A program made the position numbers and the translations under genes. From positions 12,786,566-12,850,565 of the forward strand of contig NC_079873.1 in NCBI RefSeq assembly GCF_023065955.2: 64,000 nucleotides of DNA, written 5' to 3'. Of this stretch, positions 39,601 to 54,600 are shown piece by piece. The stretch's first letter is position 1; the number at the start of each line of letters is the position of its first letter. The stretch is from Ursus arctos (lineage: Eukaryota > Chordata > Mammalia > Carnivora > Ursidae). The notes under the pieces are model-generated. The model made no database searches. It was not told the origin of the DNA and saw only the letters and a program-made list of their open reading frames with translations.

Positions 39601-42600
39601 AATCTAGGGGAGGAAGGACATGAAGAACATGTTTTCTTTGAACAAGAGGGAAGGAGAAAATAAAATAGTATATTTGAGTCGAGAAAGCAAGGAAAGTGAA
39701 AGGGAGCCTTGATCTTACTTGTGAAGTTAGAAGGGAGATAATCTACTGAGATAAATTAAAATGAGAGACTGGAGAAGGGCAAGACAAGTCTGAAACAGCT
39801 ACTGGGAGAGCGAGGGTAGGAGTATGCTAACGCTCTTTGAAGGAGGTGAATTAAAGGCCTGGTATGGATGGCTGGTCCACCCAGGAAGTGACCAGAGTAC
39901 TATCAGTGTTTCAAGTCCTGGTTAACAAGAATCATGCCCTATGGTTTAAGATTCCCATGAGAGCTCTTTAAGAGAACAATCACAAATATAATAACCATTG
40001 TACTTGAATGGAGCATAGACTGTCTTTTATTCTTTACAGACTATCTGTTTAGCTTTGCAACTGCCGCTACAAAAAAGATAACTGAATCAGTTGCTGAAAC
40101 AGCACAAACAATAAAGAAATCAGTAGAAGAAGGAAAGATAGATGACATCATTGATAAGGTACATTTAAACATCTTTTGAAATTGATTAGCAGCTAATATA
40201 ATTATCCCTTTTCATGAACTTTATTAATCCAAGTAGGATATCATATTCTGATAAAAATATTGTTTTGAAATTCTGAGGTTTTTTTCTCATTTTGTATAAG
40301 AAGTAGCTATGATTTAAATAATCTTGGTTTTACTTTTAATATATTCTAAAATACACTGATACTTTTGGGTAATACTAAACTTTTTATATTGTGAATTTAA
40401 ACTATAACTGTTTCCAAATATTTATGCCTTTGCATCATTCATTTAAGTGTTTAAAGTCCTAGCCCGTTAGGAATTACACTTTTATGACTCGAAGAAGTAA
40501 GTTTGTTCATTTCCTGCAGTGGTGGCGTGCATGCCCAGGGAATTTCATTTATCTTGGTAATTATTTGAACTAAGGAGGTCATCAATTAAACTTTAGATAG
40601 CTTGTTATTTAGATGCTTTGTTATGTGTACTCTTTGTTAGAATGAGATTTGACTTGGCTTTTATTGGTTTTTTTTGGAATAAAGCAAAAATTCAGTTTTT
40701 AACTCATTTTATCTTTGCATTTGAAAAGATAATCCATCATAAAAAGAGTTGTATACTTAAAATTCAGATATGTTGAATTTCTATTTGTTGGGGAAAGGGG
40801 GAAGTATCACTTTTTAACTGCTTTATTTGAAGAAAATTAATAAAATATCTCATGACTTCATAAATCTTAAATGTAATTCTTATCTAGTAATAAAGTTCTC
40901 AAAGTAACTTGATTCTTTATATATTTTTTTAACAGACAATTATAGGAGATTTTCAGAAGGAACAGAAAAAATTTGTTGAGGAACAGCATACCAAAAAGTC
41001 AGGTATGATAGAGGTTTTTGTACACTACTTACTTACCTGCCAGATTTTATTGAGCACCTGTTAATGTGCCAGACACCACACTAAGGCTCTGACGATACAA
41101 AAATGTGTAAGTAACAGCCCCATCCTTCAGGTAGCACAAAGGCTAGTGGGGGAGACAAGCTCATAAACCTTTGGGCTTTAGAGGAAGGAAGGATATTGTT
41201 CCCTGTGGCTGGGATAGAGGGTGAGACCAGCAGGTGACAGCCCCTCTGGGGAGCTGGTTCTGAAAGAGAGTGAGCTTTCATTTCTCACTTTAGAACATGT
41301 CCAGCACAGTGTGTGATGTACACATAATAGGCACTTAGCAAAAGTTGGCTCTCTTCCCATTCTCTTTGGGAGGAAAAAATGAAAGAGCTTTCCTGCAGAA
41401 TGCCAGGGGGCTGTGAAAAGTCATGAGGTGTTGTGGGAAGTTACTCAGTACATTTCTTCTTCCTTCCTTCCTTCCTTCCTTCCTTCCTTCCTTCCTTCCT
41501 TCCTTTTTTAAGATTTTATGTATTTATTTGAGAGAGAGCAGGGGGAGAGGGAGAGGTACAAGCAGACTCCCCGCTGAGTGGGGAACCTGCCGCAGGGCTC
41601 CATCCCAGGACTGAGATCATGACCTGAGCCGAAGTCAGACGCTTAACCGACTGAGCCACCCAGGCATCCCTCAATACATTTCTTTACTGATAAGTCCTCA
41701 TTTAAATGTTTGATAGTTATCGGCTCTGGATGTACTCAGACACAAAGCTGGCCTCATGTCTTTGAATTTGGCAAAAGGGTAAAATAATTTGATCAGTTTG
41801 AGCAGTGCCACAATTTCAAAAAGAGTTAATTGTGTGGTGAGTCCGGCATTGTCATGCCTAGGTAAACTCAAAGTGTAAAGCAGATCTTTGGGACAAATAA
41901 TCTATACAAATTAGCATACCTTCGGGATTCATGGGAAGCAGTGAAAGTGGTCCCGACTTGGAGACTTGGGGTAGGAGCTGGTTGGAGCCTCTGAGATAGG
42001 AACTTTGAGGGACTAGGGTGAAAGGATTAGAGGCGCTTTCAGTTTTGAGGCGCCCTTTTAGAGTCCAGGTGAGAGGAACATGTACAGAGGCAGGGAAGGG
42101 AATGCAGGTAGCATATCAGGAAAACGCCCTTGCTCGGTTGCACTATTCACATTTCAAGGGCCCGACAGCCACATGGAGCTAGTGGCTTCAGGCAATGCAA
42201 ACCTAGAACATTTCCATCATTGCAAAAAGTTCTGTTGGTCAGCACTGCTCTAAACTAACTGAATGAGGTCCAGCAGTGGCAGTTGATTCCTGTTTGAAGC
42301 ATGGAGAATTCCATCTACCAGTACAGATTATTAGTTAAGTCATGTAAAAACCATGAGAGTGGGTGACCTCAGTGAAAAGTGTGTCAAGGATGAAGAGAGC
42401 TGAGCAGAGATCTAGTGTCGAGGGGAAGGGAGGAACAGGGAGAATTGACAGTTCCTGAGTACCTGCTAAGTGGTGGGTACTTTATATACAATATCTTCTT
42501 CAGTAAAAGGAAGGATCAGCAAGGTTAAGTAATTCGATGAAGGTTGCTCAGCTGGTAAGTGATGAAACAAATCTGCCATTTAAAAAAAAAAAACAAAAAA

Positions 42601-45600
42601 CAAAAAACAGCTAGGAGAGAGAAACAATGGAAGCCCAGAGAGGGGAGAATTTCAAGGAGAGTGAGGTCAGCTGAGAGGTCCATTTACAAGGACCATGACG
42701 AGAGGCACTGTGTGAGTATCCCACATGCATTTGTTAATTTAACAGTCACAGTAACTCTCTGAAGTACTTTTGTCTCCATTTTGCAGAGAAGGAAACTGGG
42801 CTTAGAGAGAAAAGAACTAGGAAGTGTCCATGGGTGAGACAATCAGGAGGTTATTGATCACCTTAAAAAGAGCAGTTTCAGAAGAACAGGGAAGTGGGGG
42901 GTGTCTCATCCATACCCGTAGATTGGGCCTTGAGAGGACCTCATCTGAGGGTAAGAAACACCAGGAGAGGCTGTCCAAGGTGAATAGACTAAAAATGGAG
43001 GCCAGAATATTAAAGTAAATAGTGTGAGGGGAAAAAAATTTTTGAAAGGGTTTTACCCCAATTTTTTTAAGTATGAAAATGTGTTTATTTTATCTTGTAG
43101 TTAATGGAATTTGGATTATAATTGCCATCATTTGCTTGCTTAGGATGAGCCAAAGAATGGGCCAAGTGTCTGTCTGTCTGTCCACATGTCCATCCACACA
43201 TGCACATAACTTTTCTATCGCAGGTACACAATAGGATGTCTCTTCCATTGGACTTTTGCAGCATGATAGAAAGGAAGGTTGCTTTGGCAAAAATATTAGG
43301 ACTCCCTGCATGTCTGTCTTCTGTGCTGATCTCCCACCTTCACAGCCTTGGCTCTGCCCTCTTGCCCCGCCCTGGTTCGGATGGTAGAGCTGCTCAGATG
43401 AGCAACATACTCACTGGCTTTGTCTCCACTCTTTCACACTTGCTGCTCCCTCTGAATGCCCCCTACACACATCCACCACTGAACTCCTCCTCCTAGACCA
43501 AGATCAGCTCCCAGGTCTTCGCAGAAAACCCCTGGGACTCACCTCTCAGTGGTTGCCATTGTTTTCTGGCATTATAAGCCTGCTGAGTTGTACTCCTCTC
43601 TTTTTCTTGTGAGCCCCCAAAACAATGTGTCTTTTGAAGATCCCAGCCCTGTTGTTTATTGCCGCTGATTTGCCCATTTCTTTTTTTCATTTGCTTTCAG
43701 TCCTGACAACCCTTTTCTCAATTCCTAATTGCTTATTACCTTTTGTCATGAATCAAGTATAGTGACTTTTTAAAAAGAACTTTTTATTTAGAAATAATTT
43801 TAATTTACCGAACAGTTGCAAGTATAAAAGGAGTACTGAGAACACCCCGACACCCTCTACCTAGATGGTTGGTTTTATTCCATCAGCCTTATCCTTTACT
43901 CTCTTTCTCACTCTATGTGTCTTGTCTTTTCTGTTCCACTCGGTGTGTGTTTCCTAAGAACTAGGGATATTCTCTTACATGGTCCAGCTGTCAGCTTTAG
44001 GAAATATAACATTGATACAGTGTACATATTCTGATTTTGTCAGTTGAACCAGTAATGTCCTTTGTACATTTTTCCCCCTCAATACAGCATGCAGTCTAGG
44101 GTACAGTATTGTAGCTTTTGTCATGTGTCTTAGCCTCCTTTAATCTGCAACATTTCCACAGTCTTTGTCTTTTATTTTAGGACGCTAATGTTTTAGAAGG
44201 ATACTTCCCCCACCTTTTTGTTTTTAAAGATTTTATTTATTTATTAGAGAGAGCACAGGTGGGGGGAGGGGCAGAGAGAGAGGGAGAAGCAGACTCCCCA
44301 CTGAGTAGGGAACCACCATGGGGCTTGATCCCAGGACCCTGGGATCATGACTTGAGCTGAAGGCAGCCACTTAACCAAGTGAGCCACCCAGGCGCCTCTC
44401 CCCCCTCCTTTTTTTAAATAAACTATGCCTCAGTTGGGCTTTGGCTGATACTTCCTCATGATTAGATTGAGATTATGCATTCTTGGCCAGAATACTACAT
44501 AGATGATGTTGTGTCTTCCTCGGGCTATCATATCTGGAAGCCTACCATGGCCATCTCTTTCTCATTGGTGGTGATGATTTGGGTCACCTGGTCAAGGTGT
44601 TGTCCAATTTCTCCACCATATAATTTAAGTAATTTTTTTACCAAATGCATACATGCTTTAGTCATACATCACGTCTGGGAATTATGATGAATGTTCATGT
44701 TTGGAACTCGTTAGTAAATTGCTAAAATGATTATGTGGAAACATTCTCATTCTTTCAAACCACGGATTGCAGTGTAACCCTTGTAAGCTGTTTTTCTCTT
44801 TTCTTTGTTATTAAAAACCTTTAGAAGCAGCAGTGCCCCCATGGGTTGATAGTAATGATGAAGAAACAATTCAACAACAAATCTTGGCCTTATCAGCTGT
44901 AAGTATCTGTGATTCCTTATATAGAAATACTTTCTTCCTATCATGATTTTATCCTTAGAATGTTTTTCTTCTATACAATTTTTTAAATGTTCTGAGATGT
45001 TAGGACTGTACATATCAACTTTCACTATTTTTTCCCCCTAAGAAACCCCCCTTCCAGTTTTAACCTGCTTCTCCTTAAGTTCTTTTTTCTTAATGGTAAA
45101 CTATAATCTATTACACAAAATAATTCTTTCAGCCATAAAAGGATTCTTTTATGTTACTAAGATAATCTTTGAGATAGGCTATCATATAAAGTTTCTAGAT
45201 AGCGTTCTAGTTTGTCTGAATGAAAAGATTGTATTCTAAATTTTCTGTTTAACTGTTAAATATATTTGAAACTGAAATTGAATAAAAAATAAAATTTTCT
45301 GTGCTGGCCCACAAAAATTTCTCTTGAGACTTCAGAGGGAACGCAATGATACCAGTTAACAATTGTATAGCACCTGACAGCTTCAGAAAGAATTTTCTTA
45401 CGCATTATCTCCTTTGAGGTTCACTGCACGTCTGTGAGGTAGATAGGGGTTTTATCACCATGTACAGGCGTGAGAATATGATTCCCAAATGTGACCCTCA
45501 CTACTTAACATGTGTCTCCACTGGGCTGTGCATTCTTAGCGGGCAGAAGCTGGCTTTGATCTCTGTCCTCAGCACCCGGCAGCCTGCCCGGCATAGGACC

Positions 45601-48600
45601 CAGCAAATAGAGCTTTTACTGTATCGGTGGTTTTCAAGCTTTGTTTTTAATCCACTCTTTTTTTTAGCCAAAGTCATAAATGGAACTTTAGGAAACAGAG
45701 AACTGGGCTTTACTTCCCTTCCATTGCCCTCCCCCCGGACATTTTCAGGTTTTTTTCCTTTCCATTAGTAAATCCTTCAAAGGCCTGAGCATCCATTATG
45801 AGTTTAGTGTGAACCCCATGTATTTTGTTTACTGTATTGTGGCCAGATTTGATGCTGACCTCACATAATGCTTTTCTCCAGAAGCAAATTGGGACAGTGA
45901 GGTTATCATTTGAGGGCAAACATCAGATACTCACCAGTCAAGTCCCCACAGCTCCTCTGTCCCCCAGACCTGTTGCTGTCTGTCTTCTCCATCTCAAAAT
46001 AAGATTCCAGTTATCTACCAGTTTTTTCTAGTCACCAGCCCGAGAGTCTTCCTTCAGTCACACCTCCCCCCCCAGACCCACCCATATCCTGACAAGGCTG
46101 TGTTCAAAATATACCTCTACTCCACTTCTCCACTGCCACTGCCACCACCGCGGTCCTGATGCCATCATCTCCTGCCTCCAGGATCCCAGCTGCTGTCCCA
46201 TCCTTGTCCCTTTCCCTACAAGCTCACATCAGCAGCCACAGGGGTCCATTTATGGTATAAATCCCTTTGTGTCACTCTTCTACATAGAACCTTCTAATGG
46301 CATCTCATCTCATATTGGCTAAGATCTAAAAACTCCCTCCACTGGCTTCTGAGGCCCTTGGCTTCACACACCTCTCTTCCCTTGTGCCCCACTGTCCTGG
46401 CCTCCCAGCACTCCAGCCACTGTTTGTTTTTGGTGTACAAGCAAACCAAGCTTTGTCCTGCTTTAGTGCCTTGTGATTGCTGTCCCCTCTTCCTGGAACC
46501 CCACCCTACACCATTCCATAAGATCTCATCTGAAATGTCACCTCCTTCCTCACCATCCTTTCAGCCCTCCACCAGTTACCCCGTCTCATAGCCTTAGCAA
46601 TCTAAGCCTTTGTCTCTTCCCACGCCTCCACCCCACAACTGGAATAGAAACACTGTGAAGGCAGGGACTCCATCTGTGCTGTGCCCTGCTGAGCAGGTGA
46701 CATTGTGCCTGGAGCACAGCGGGTGCTGAATGGGTGAGGCACACAGACACGCCTACAAGAGAGCACCCCAGATTTTAGCATGGCACAGAGGCTTTGAATG
46801 ATCTTTAGTACATCCTTTATAGTGGCCACGGAATTTGTCAGGGGATAGACGAAATTGCTGTAATAGAGAAATCCAGAAATATAGAAGGTTAAATAAGCTG
46901 TTTGTCTCTCTCCCTCCTTCTTCCTCAAGTAAGAGTCCAGAGGTAGATGGTCCACGCAGGTGTGCTTTGCCCACAAAATCATCTACAGACCCAAGTATTT
47001 CCTGTCTTAATCCTTTCCTGTGCCAGCCTCTAGGGTGTTGTCTGCCTTTTGTATGGTGAAGGCAGCTCCCGTGACCTTGGCTGCATTCCAGCTTGTGGGA
47101 ATTGGGAAAGAGATGGGTTGGCATGCCAGGCTATTTGAAAGATGAGACTCAGAAATTGTACCTATCACTCAGGCCTACATCCCTTTGGCAACCTAGATGC
47201 ATGGTCACTTCCAGATGCCAGGGAGCCTGGGAAATCCGGTCTCTGGCTGGGTGGCCACATGCCCAGCTGGAGCTCAAGAGTTGTGATCCTAAAAGGAAGG
47301 AAGGAAGGGATACTGGGAGATAATTAGCAATCTCTGCCAGAGTTGCCTTGCATTCTCTGATTTGCCAAGCACTAGTTGGGATAATTCAGAGCCTAGAGCA
47401 GAGTAACCCTTTAAGCGCCTTATGTTGGGGCATAATGCTGTCATTAGGTAGTTATGAGAACTCAGTTCAGCAAATTGTTTTTAGAACCTCCTCTAGGCCA
47501 GCGTTGTCCTAGGACTAGAGGTAAATGAGACATGCCCTCCAAAAGCCTGAAGGCTTACTGGACAGCTGCTAGATGAGTACATGCAGCGTCACTCCCTGTG
47601 ATGAGCACTGTAATGCAGGATGGTAATGAAGCAACAAGGAGACGGGCATCTCACTGGTTTGGAGAGGGGAGGGGATGATCTCAAGGAAGCTTCACAGAAC
47701 TGATGACATTGGAGCTGTTACTGAGTCTTGGGAGGAGGGTGTGTGGATGTTTGGGGGATGCAGGGTAGGGTTTGAGGTTCAGATAGGGAGAGTTGTAAGC
47801 ATTTGGGTATGACTGGACTACAGGATGCAGGTGGAGGTGTGGATAGGAAGCCAAATCATGAAGACCTTTTTATACCTTTCTGATAAGTTTGGGTTTCATC
47901 TTAAAGGCAACAAAGTGGTCATTGAAGGATTTTAGTGGTAGGTGAAACACACGTTTTTCTTGGGTAGGGGAGAAAGTGGGTTGCTCTGGGTAAGAAAAAT
48001 GGGACTGGAGACAGCTGCCCCTTCAGCGGGCTGCTCTAGAGATCCAGGTGAAACATGAGGGGGCAATTTTAGGCTTTGCAGTTTTTAGGCTGGAAGGTAG
48101 CATAACTAAAAGCCATTTAGGTTCAGATTTGTTCTTGCTTTATTAGCGTAGGAATTCTCAAAAACCAAAAATATTGTTAAAATCTAACATGGGCAAAATG
48201 AGATGAAACTGACCAGTGCTGTTAGTAGCCAGTTTCTAATATTTAAGTAGCCAGTTTTCTAAGATTATTCTACACTAGTTTTCACATACCTAAAGGTGCT
48301 CCCTGAAACAAACGTGTTCGTACGATTTCAGACTCTAATTTCAGCTAATTGCACAACTGAATTTCCTGGCCTCCCACAGGGCTCTCTCCAGTTGAGACTG
48401 TTAAATATATGACAGGATCAGTCATTCTCTACTCTCTTAAGCAGACAGGTTAATGATACCTCAATGGACTTTGTGACTGAAATCTTTAGGAGAATTCAGT
48501 ATCTGTCAAATCAGTGACACATTGTTACATATTAATTGCATCGTATGGTTTCCCCCATGTTTTCCCCCTTTTCATCAAAGGACAAGAGGAATTTCCTTCG

Positions 48601-51600
48601 TGACCCTCCAGCTGGAGTGCAGTTTAATTTTGACTTTGACCAGATGTATCCCGTTGCCCTGGTCATGCTTCAAGAGGACGAGCTGCTGAGCAGGATGAGA
48701 TTCGCCCTTGTTCCTAAACTGTAAGCATTGTGTTCCTGAGCCGGAGCAGTGCTGTGCACAGTATCAGGGAAAAGTGGTGGAATGGTTTCCTGCTCTCTCT
48801 CCATGAGAACAGGCTCTGCGGCCCTTCAGCTCGCTTGCTTGCGCTCTAGCTGTCTCTCTCTGTCTGCCTGTCTGTCTGTCTCTCTCTCACACACACGCAC
48901 ACACACACACACACAGCCATAGAATCAAAACAGAGAGTGAACTTAATAGGGAATTTAGGGTGAAGATAAGATGTGCTCTTTTATCCCCAGTTAGAAGCTG
49001 GACACAGTTTCCTACGGAAACAACCGAAGTACCCGTGTCTTCCAAATAAAATTAAGGTCTCCAAGGCTCATCAGGATCTGGCCCACTGCCTTTTTCCACT
49101 CAGGCTCTGCTCTCTGGCAACAGTGTTCTTGTTCTCTTTCCCACCCAAGGTTTTTCCCCTGCCCAAAGGCCCTCTTCTCCTCCAGAAATCCCTGTTTGTC
49201 CTTTGAGCTCCATTGCAAGCATACCTTGAGGGATACAACCCTGACAGGTATCAGCAGCCCCCCCCCACCAGGGTCCCTTTCCCTTCCCTTCTGCCACCAT
49301 GGGCTCTTATTCACCTTTTTAAATTCCAATTCCTTGTTTTGAATCTGCTGTATTTTTAGTCCACAGTCTTTATTACTCTATGAGTGTTCCTTTTTTATAG
49401 CACTCTATTCTTTTAAATTTTTTTGATTTTTAAAAAGATTTTATCTATTTATTTATTTACTTAGAGAGCATGAGCGGGGAGCGGGGCTGAGTGAGGTGGG
49501 AGAGAGAGAATCCCAAGCAGACTCCATGCTGAGAGGGGAGCCCGACATGGGGCTCAATCCCACAACCTTGAGATCACAACCTGAGCCAAAATCAAGACTG
49601 AACTGCTCAACTGACTGAGTCACCCAGGTGCCCCAGCACTCTGTTCTTTGTAGATGGGTGCAGTATCTTCCTGTTCTTTGAGAACATGGAGTGTAGTTTT
49701 CTTGAAATACTCTTTTGTCTCCGTGCTTTTCTCTGAACTTTTGTGTTTGTCTTGGGCTCCGTCATTCATGTTGCAGGTCCTTCCTATCTGAAGGCGCCGT
49801 GCTGAAGGAGCACTTAAAGCTGTGTTCCCACAGACCATTTGGACAGGAAGGCTCAGTAGCCCAGGGCTGGGTGGCTTCCCCAAGAGGAGGACTCCACCTC
49901 CTGCCTGACCCCTCTCAGCCGTGCCAGCTGTCCGAGTGTGGAGTGGCTTGGCTCATTGTTAACTGTCACTCTCCGCTGCGTGGGAACACAGTCCCTGGCT
50001 GGAAGGGGCAGCACGGGAGTCACAGCCAGCTGGCTGCTCCTGTGGGGCCTTGCCACCATTCCTCCTGTCTTGAGCCCAACCTGCACCAGCCTTCAGAGAT
50101 GCCTGGTGCCTCCTGTCCCAGGTCTTTCTGAGCAGATGCCTGGTGAACAGGCCTATTCTTGCTGGCTGTCCCTCCTGCGTGCAGCTCGCTGCAGTGCTCG
50201 CTGGTCTATAGGGTAGATTACTATTCGCCCTTCACCTTTCTGGCTTCCCCTGTGGTTTTCTCACCAGTTCTCTTTGTCATGTGGATTTTATCTACTTAAT
50301 GCTTTTTCTATTTTAGAAGTGTTTTCAGAGAGAGCACAAATAAATACCTGTTCATTGTGCTATGTTTAGCTGGCCAAACGGTTTGGTTTTGTTTTGTTTT
50401 TTAAAAAACTGTATTTATTTATTTGACAGAGAGAGCGAGCACAAGTAGGCAGAGCAGCAGGCAGAGGGAGAGGGAGAAGCAGGCTCTCCGCTGAGCAGGG
50501 AGCCTGATGTGGGGCTCGATCCCAGGACCCTGGGATCATGACCCAAGCTGAAGGCAGATCCTTAACTGACTGAACCACCCAGGCACCCCCCAAACAGGGG
50601 TTTTAACAAATTTTGCTAGCCCTTTGGTTCACATGGAAGCAAAGGTCTCCTGTCAGCGAGAGAAGAACAAGTGTTCTTCCAGACTTGTAACAACAATTGT
50701 ATTGAACCTTTTACTTATTTTTACTTTTTAGTGAAACTCTTCATAATTATCAACATGTTGGTGGTGAATTTTTGTAGCCTTCCCTTCCCCTCCTAAAAAA
50801 AAATTTGTGTTATATGGCTAAAATCTCATTACAAATCTAATTCTTAGATTGTGTCTAAAGTAGCTATTTTTGGGGCATGATTCTTGATCTCGGAGTCATG
50901 AGTTCAAGCCCCACATTGGATGCAGAGATTACTTTACAATAAATAAATAGCTATTTTTAGTTAAGAATATAAAAAAAATTATCTGATCTGTTCTTTACTA
51001 TTATGCTTACAAAACCCTGAGAGTTGGCTTTTGAACAGTTCGTGTGTATATATCTGTTGGACACTCTTTCATCTCAGAATTTGAGGTTGTACCTATTCTG
51101 AATAACTGCCTCCTTCTGAGAGGAGAGTAGCAAAGCTCTGGGGTTCAAGTGGGCTTTGCACCTAAAGGATCCATCAGCTTGAAGACTGTTCGAATCACCG
51201 TGGGCCACACGGTGGGCCCTCTGCCAGTGCTCTTGGGACTGTCTATAGAGGCCAGGGGGCGCTGGGGCATGTGGCCTGGGGTACTCGTGGCAGGCATGTA
51301 GCTAGCTTTGGTTCCATTGCTTTGGTTATTAACAATTCTGGACTCCCTCTTATTGCTTAGAGTAATTTTAGAGTTTTTCAAAGATTGGGAGAATTGGTAT
51401 TTGGCAAATAGTATGTCTAGTTTGTTGCTGGCTAGGTAAATTGTCTATTGAGTGATATAATTCCAGTTTCCTATTGTTAATTCTGTTAGGGATGATTTCA
51501 GAAATTAGGGTTATCATTTTTACAACTCTTTATCTATTAGAAATGCTTACTGAAATATTTGCAGATGAAAGGATGTAATATCTGGCATTGCCTTAAAATA

Positions 51601-54600
51601 TTCCATCCCACACCCAGAGAAATGTGTGTGTGTGCAGGAGAGAGGGGCATAGATAAGGCATGATTGGCAAAATACTGGTGATTGTTGGCTAGGTCATGGG
51701 TACATGGGGCTTCTCTGTCCTAGTCGCTCCACTTTTGTTGTTGTTGAAACTTCCGTAATCAAACAAATGAGCCATCACACACAAATGTAGGACTTCTGGA
51801 CTTTCCTTCCTGGCATGCAGAAGTGCAACTTTGATCATTTGAGACACTTGTTGTAAACAGAAGCCATCATTAGCCAGGAACAACTTAGAAAATAAATCAA
51901 AACAAACACTTGCTCTGTATTTCAGAATACCTTATGGTGCATTAACACTTCCCTGCAACACCAGTGCTGGCATGAGCCAGGGCTCTTGCATCACAAACAC
52001 CCTCTGAGGCCTTCACTCTGACTACGGTAGAGAAATCACAAGTCCTTTGCAGCCTTGGACTGACCTATGCCCTTGGTTTCCCAGAGGGTGTTTACAGCAT
52101 TCTAACGACTTAAAATAGTCCATGAAAGCATAAGTGGTAAGATAGACATTTGGGAATTCCTACGTTCCATGGTTTTCTTTATCATAGGGCTTCTCAGAAT
52201 TTTTTTTTTTTTAAGATTTTATTTATTAGCGTTTACAAGCAGGGGAGAGGGGCAGAGGGAGAAGGAGAAGCAGACTCTCCGCTGAGCAGGGAGCGTGATG
52301 CGGGGCTCGATCCCAGGACCCTGGGATCATGACCTGAGCCGAAGGCAGACATTTAAACTGACTGAGCCACCCAGGCATCCCTCTCAGAATCTTTATATGT
52401 CATGCGCATTGTGACTCCGTCCAGAGTGTAACAGAGTATTTCTCGTGTGCCTCTGTGACCTCTTCCTCTTACATCAAGAGGGAGAGACTCTGGGAAAGGA
52501 AACAGTCCAGATATTTGTTTTTATTGAGAGCAAACATTGCCCATAATCTGCTGTAGATTGGTGATACACCTCTCTCATTTTGGATATTTCATAGAGCTCG
52601 GAGTTAAGTGACTTTGAAAACATTCATGCAGCTCACTACCTCATGTGAAGCTAAGCTCACTTCTGTCTAATGGTGATGTTAACAGTGTAAGATTCTTGAA
52701 CTTATCCAGGGAAAGAGCCCCACTTCTTTTTTGTTGTTGTTCCCCGGGTATCTTCATCTCTGTAGCCCCTCACCATCCAGGTGTTTAACCTCCAAAAGTG
52801 AGTTCTCCGAAGTGAATGTAAAGTGTTGTCTAATTGCAGAAGAGCACATTATAGGTATTTATTGTATTGCTTTTTAAAGATTTATTTATTGTACTTACTG
52901 ATGGGGGGTGGGGGGGATCCCGAAGCAGACTCCCCGCTGAGCAGGGAGCCTGATGCGGGGCTCAATCCCAGTACCCCAGGATCATGACCTGAGCTGAAAG
53001 CAAAAGTCAGCCACTTAACCAGCTGATCCACCCAGGTGCTCCTTGCATTGCTTTTTAATGCTGCCTCAGATTTTGTTAGCTTATCTAGTGGCCACCGCCG
53101 TACTCTTGTTTGCCTAGGTAAACTTGTGGTTGACAATAACACCTCACGAACTGCTGTTAAGCCAGGTCTCCCTCCTGCTGAACTGTTTCCAAGGGATGTT
53201 ATAACAAAAAGAAAATCGTGAGACCACATGAGTTTGGGAAATGCTACTTGTTATTTACTTGGCATAGTAAGAACTTAAGTAAGAGGTCATTATTCTGGTG
53301 ACCATCTGGGTTAGCAGATAACTTGGCTTATTTGTCCCTGAATCACCCGGATAGAGCCTGATGGCATGTGGCTCTCAGTAAATATTGGTGGAATTAATGA
53401 AAGAAAAGATGGGCTGCATCTAGCAGCATGTCATCTTGTTACCTAGCCTGACCCGTGTAGATAATCTTGTATTTTGCCTCTGTCGCTTAAAAAAGCCAGC
53501 CTCTGTTGGGGCGCTTGGGTGGCTTAGTTGGTTAAGTGTCCGTCTCCTGATTTTGGCTCAGGTCATGATCTCAGGGTTGTGAGATTGAGCCCCACATTGG
53601 GCTCCACAGTGGGTGTAAAGCCTGCTTAAGATTCTCTCTCCCTCCCCCACTCCCTTTCTTAAAAAAGAAAAAAAAAAACAACCCTAGCCTTTGTCACTTA
53701 AAAAGCTAGTCTCCTGGCCCAACTTCACCATTCACAGGTGTGACAACCGTGTGTTCTTACGTCTTACCTAAGGCAAGTCCTGCCTTCATCCATAAGCCTG
53801 TGTCTCAGATTTTTCTCTTAGTTCTCATTGATTTTCTTCTACTCCTTCAACATCTTTTTCAGTCATGATTTCTTCCTCAAGTGTCTCCCCATTCTAAGAC
53901 CCTGCATCCCTTCGAGTAAACCAACAGGTAGAGAGGCATTCTGTTACCATTTTGTCACTTCTACTAGCAAAATGTTTTGGGAACACAAAATGAGGGACCT
54001 CCAGGCAAGAAAAAAAAAAAAGCCCTGCACATACTCCACAGGTCACCAAAGCCATTGCTAGTTAGGTAATAGGGGTGAACATTTTATGTTTTTTGTTGAG
54101 TTTTGTTTTGCTTTCCACCCTCAAGATTTTATTTAATTCTCTGTGGAAAGCATAGTCATCGTTTTTTATTTTTAAGCACTGACACCTTTATATAGAAAGG
54201 TTGGAGGTATAGCATAAAAACTTTTTTTTTTCACTCATTTGAGACCTGGTGCTCCATCAGTCCTGACTGCTTTAGTGCATATTTCCTGCAAACAAAGCTT
54301 TTCCTACATAACCATTCAGATGAGGAAATTGTCACTTATGCGTTATTGCCATCTGATTCTCAGACCCCATTCGAGTTTTATCATTTGTCCCAATGTCCTT
54401 TTTAGCAAAAGGGCCCAGTGCAGACTCACATGTTGCATTTAGTTTTCATGTCCCATCAGTGTCCTTCAGTCTGTTGCATCCTGTCAGGTGTGCACACTGC
54501 CATTTTGTCCCGTTACTGTCCACACTTTGGTCACTTCACTTGATGAAGGGGGTTTCTGCCAAACTTCTTAATTTTTTTTTTAAAGATTTTATTTATTTAT

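Noticed and set aside
49715..50131. 138-codon plus-strand frame in SYAP1 intron 5
   Set aside because: Overlapping open frames in other phases, no motif, no splice context linking it to SYAP1 exons.
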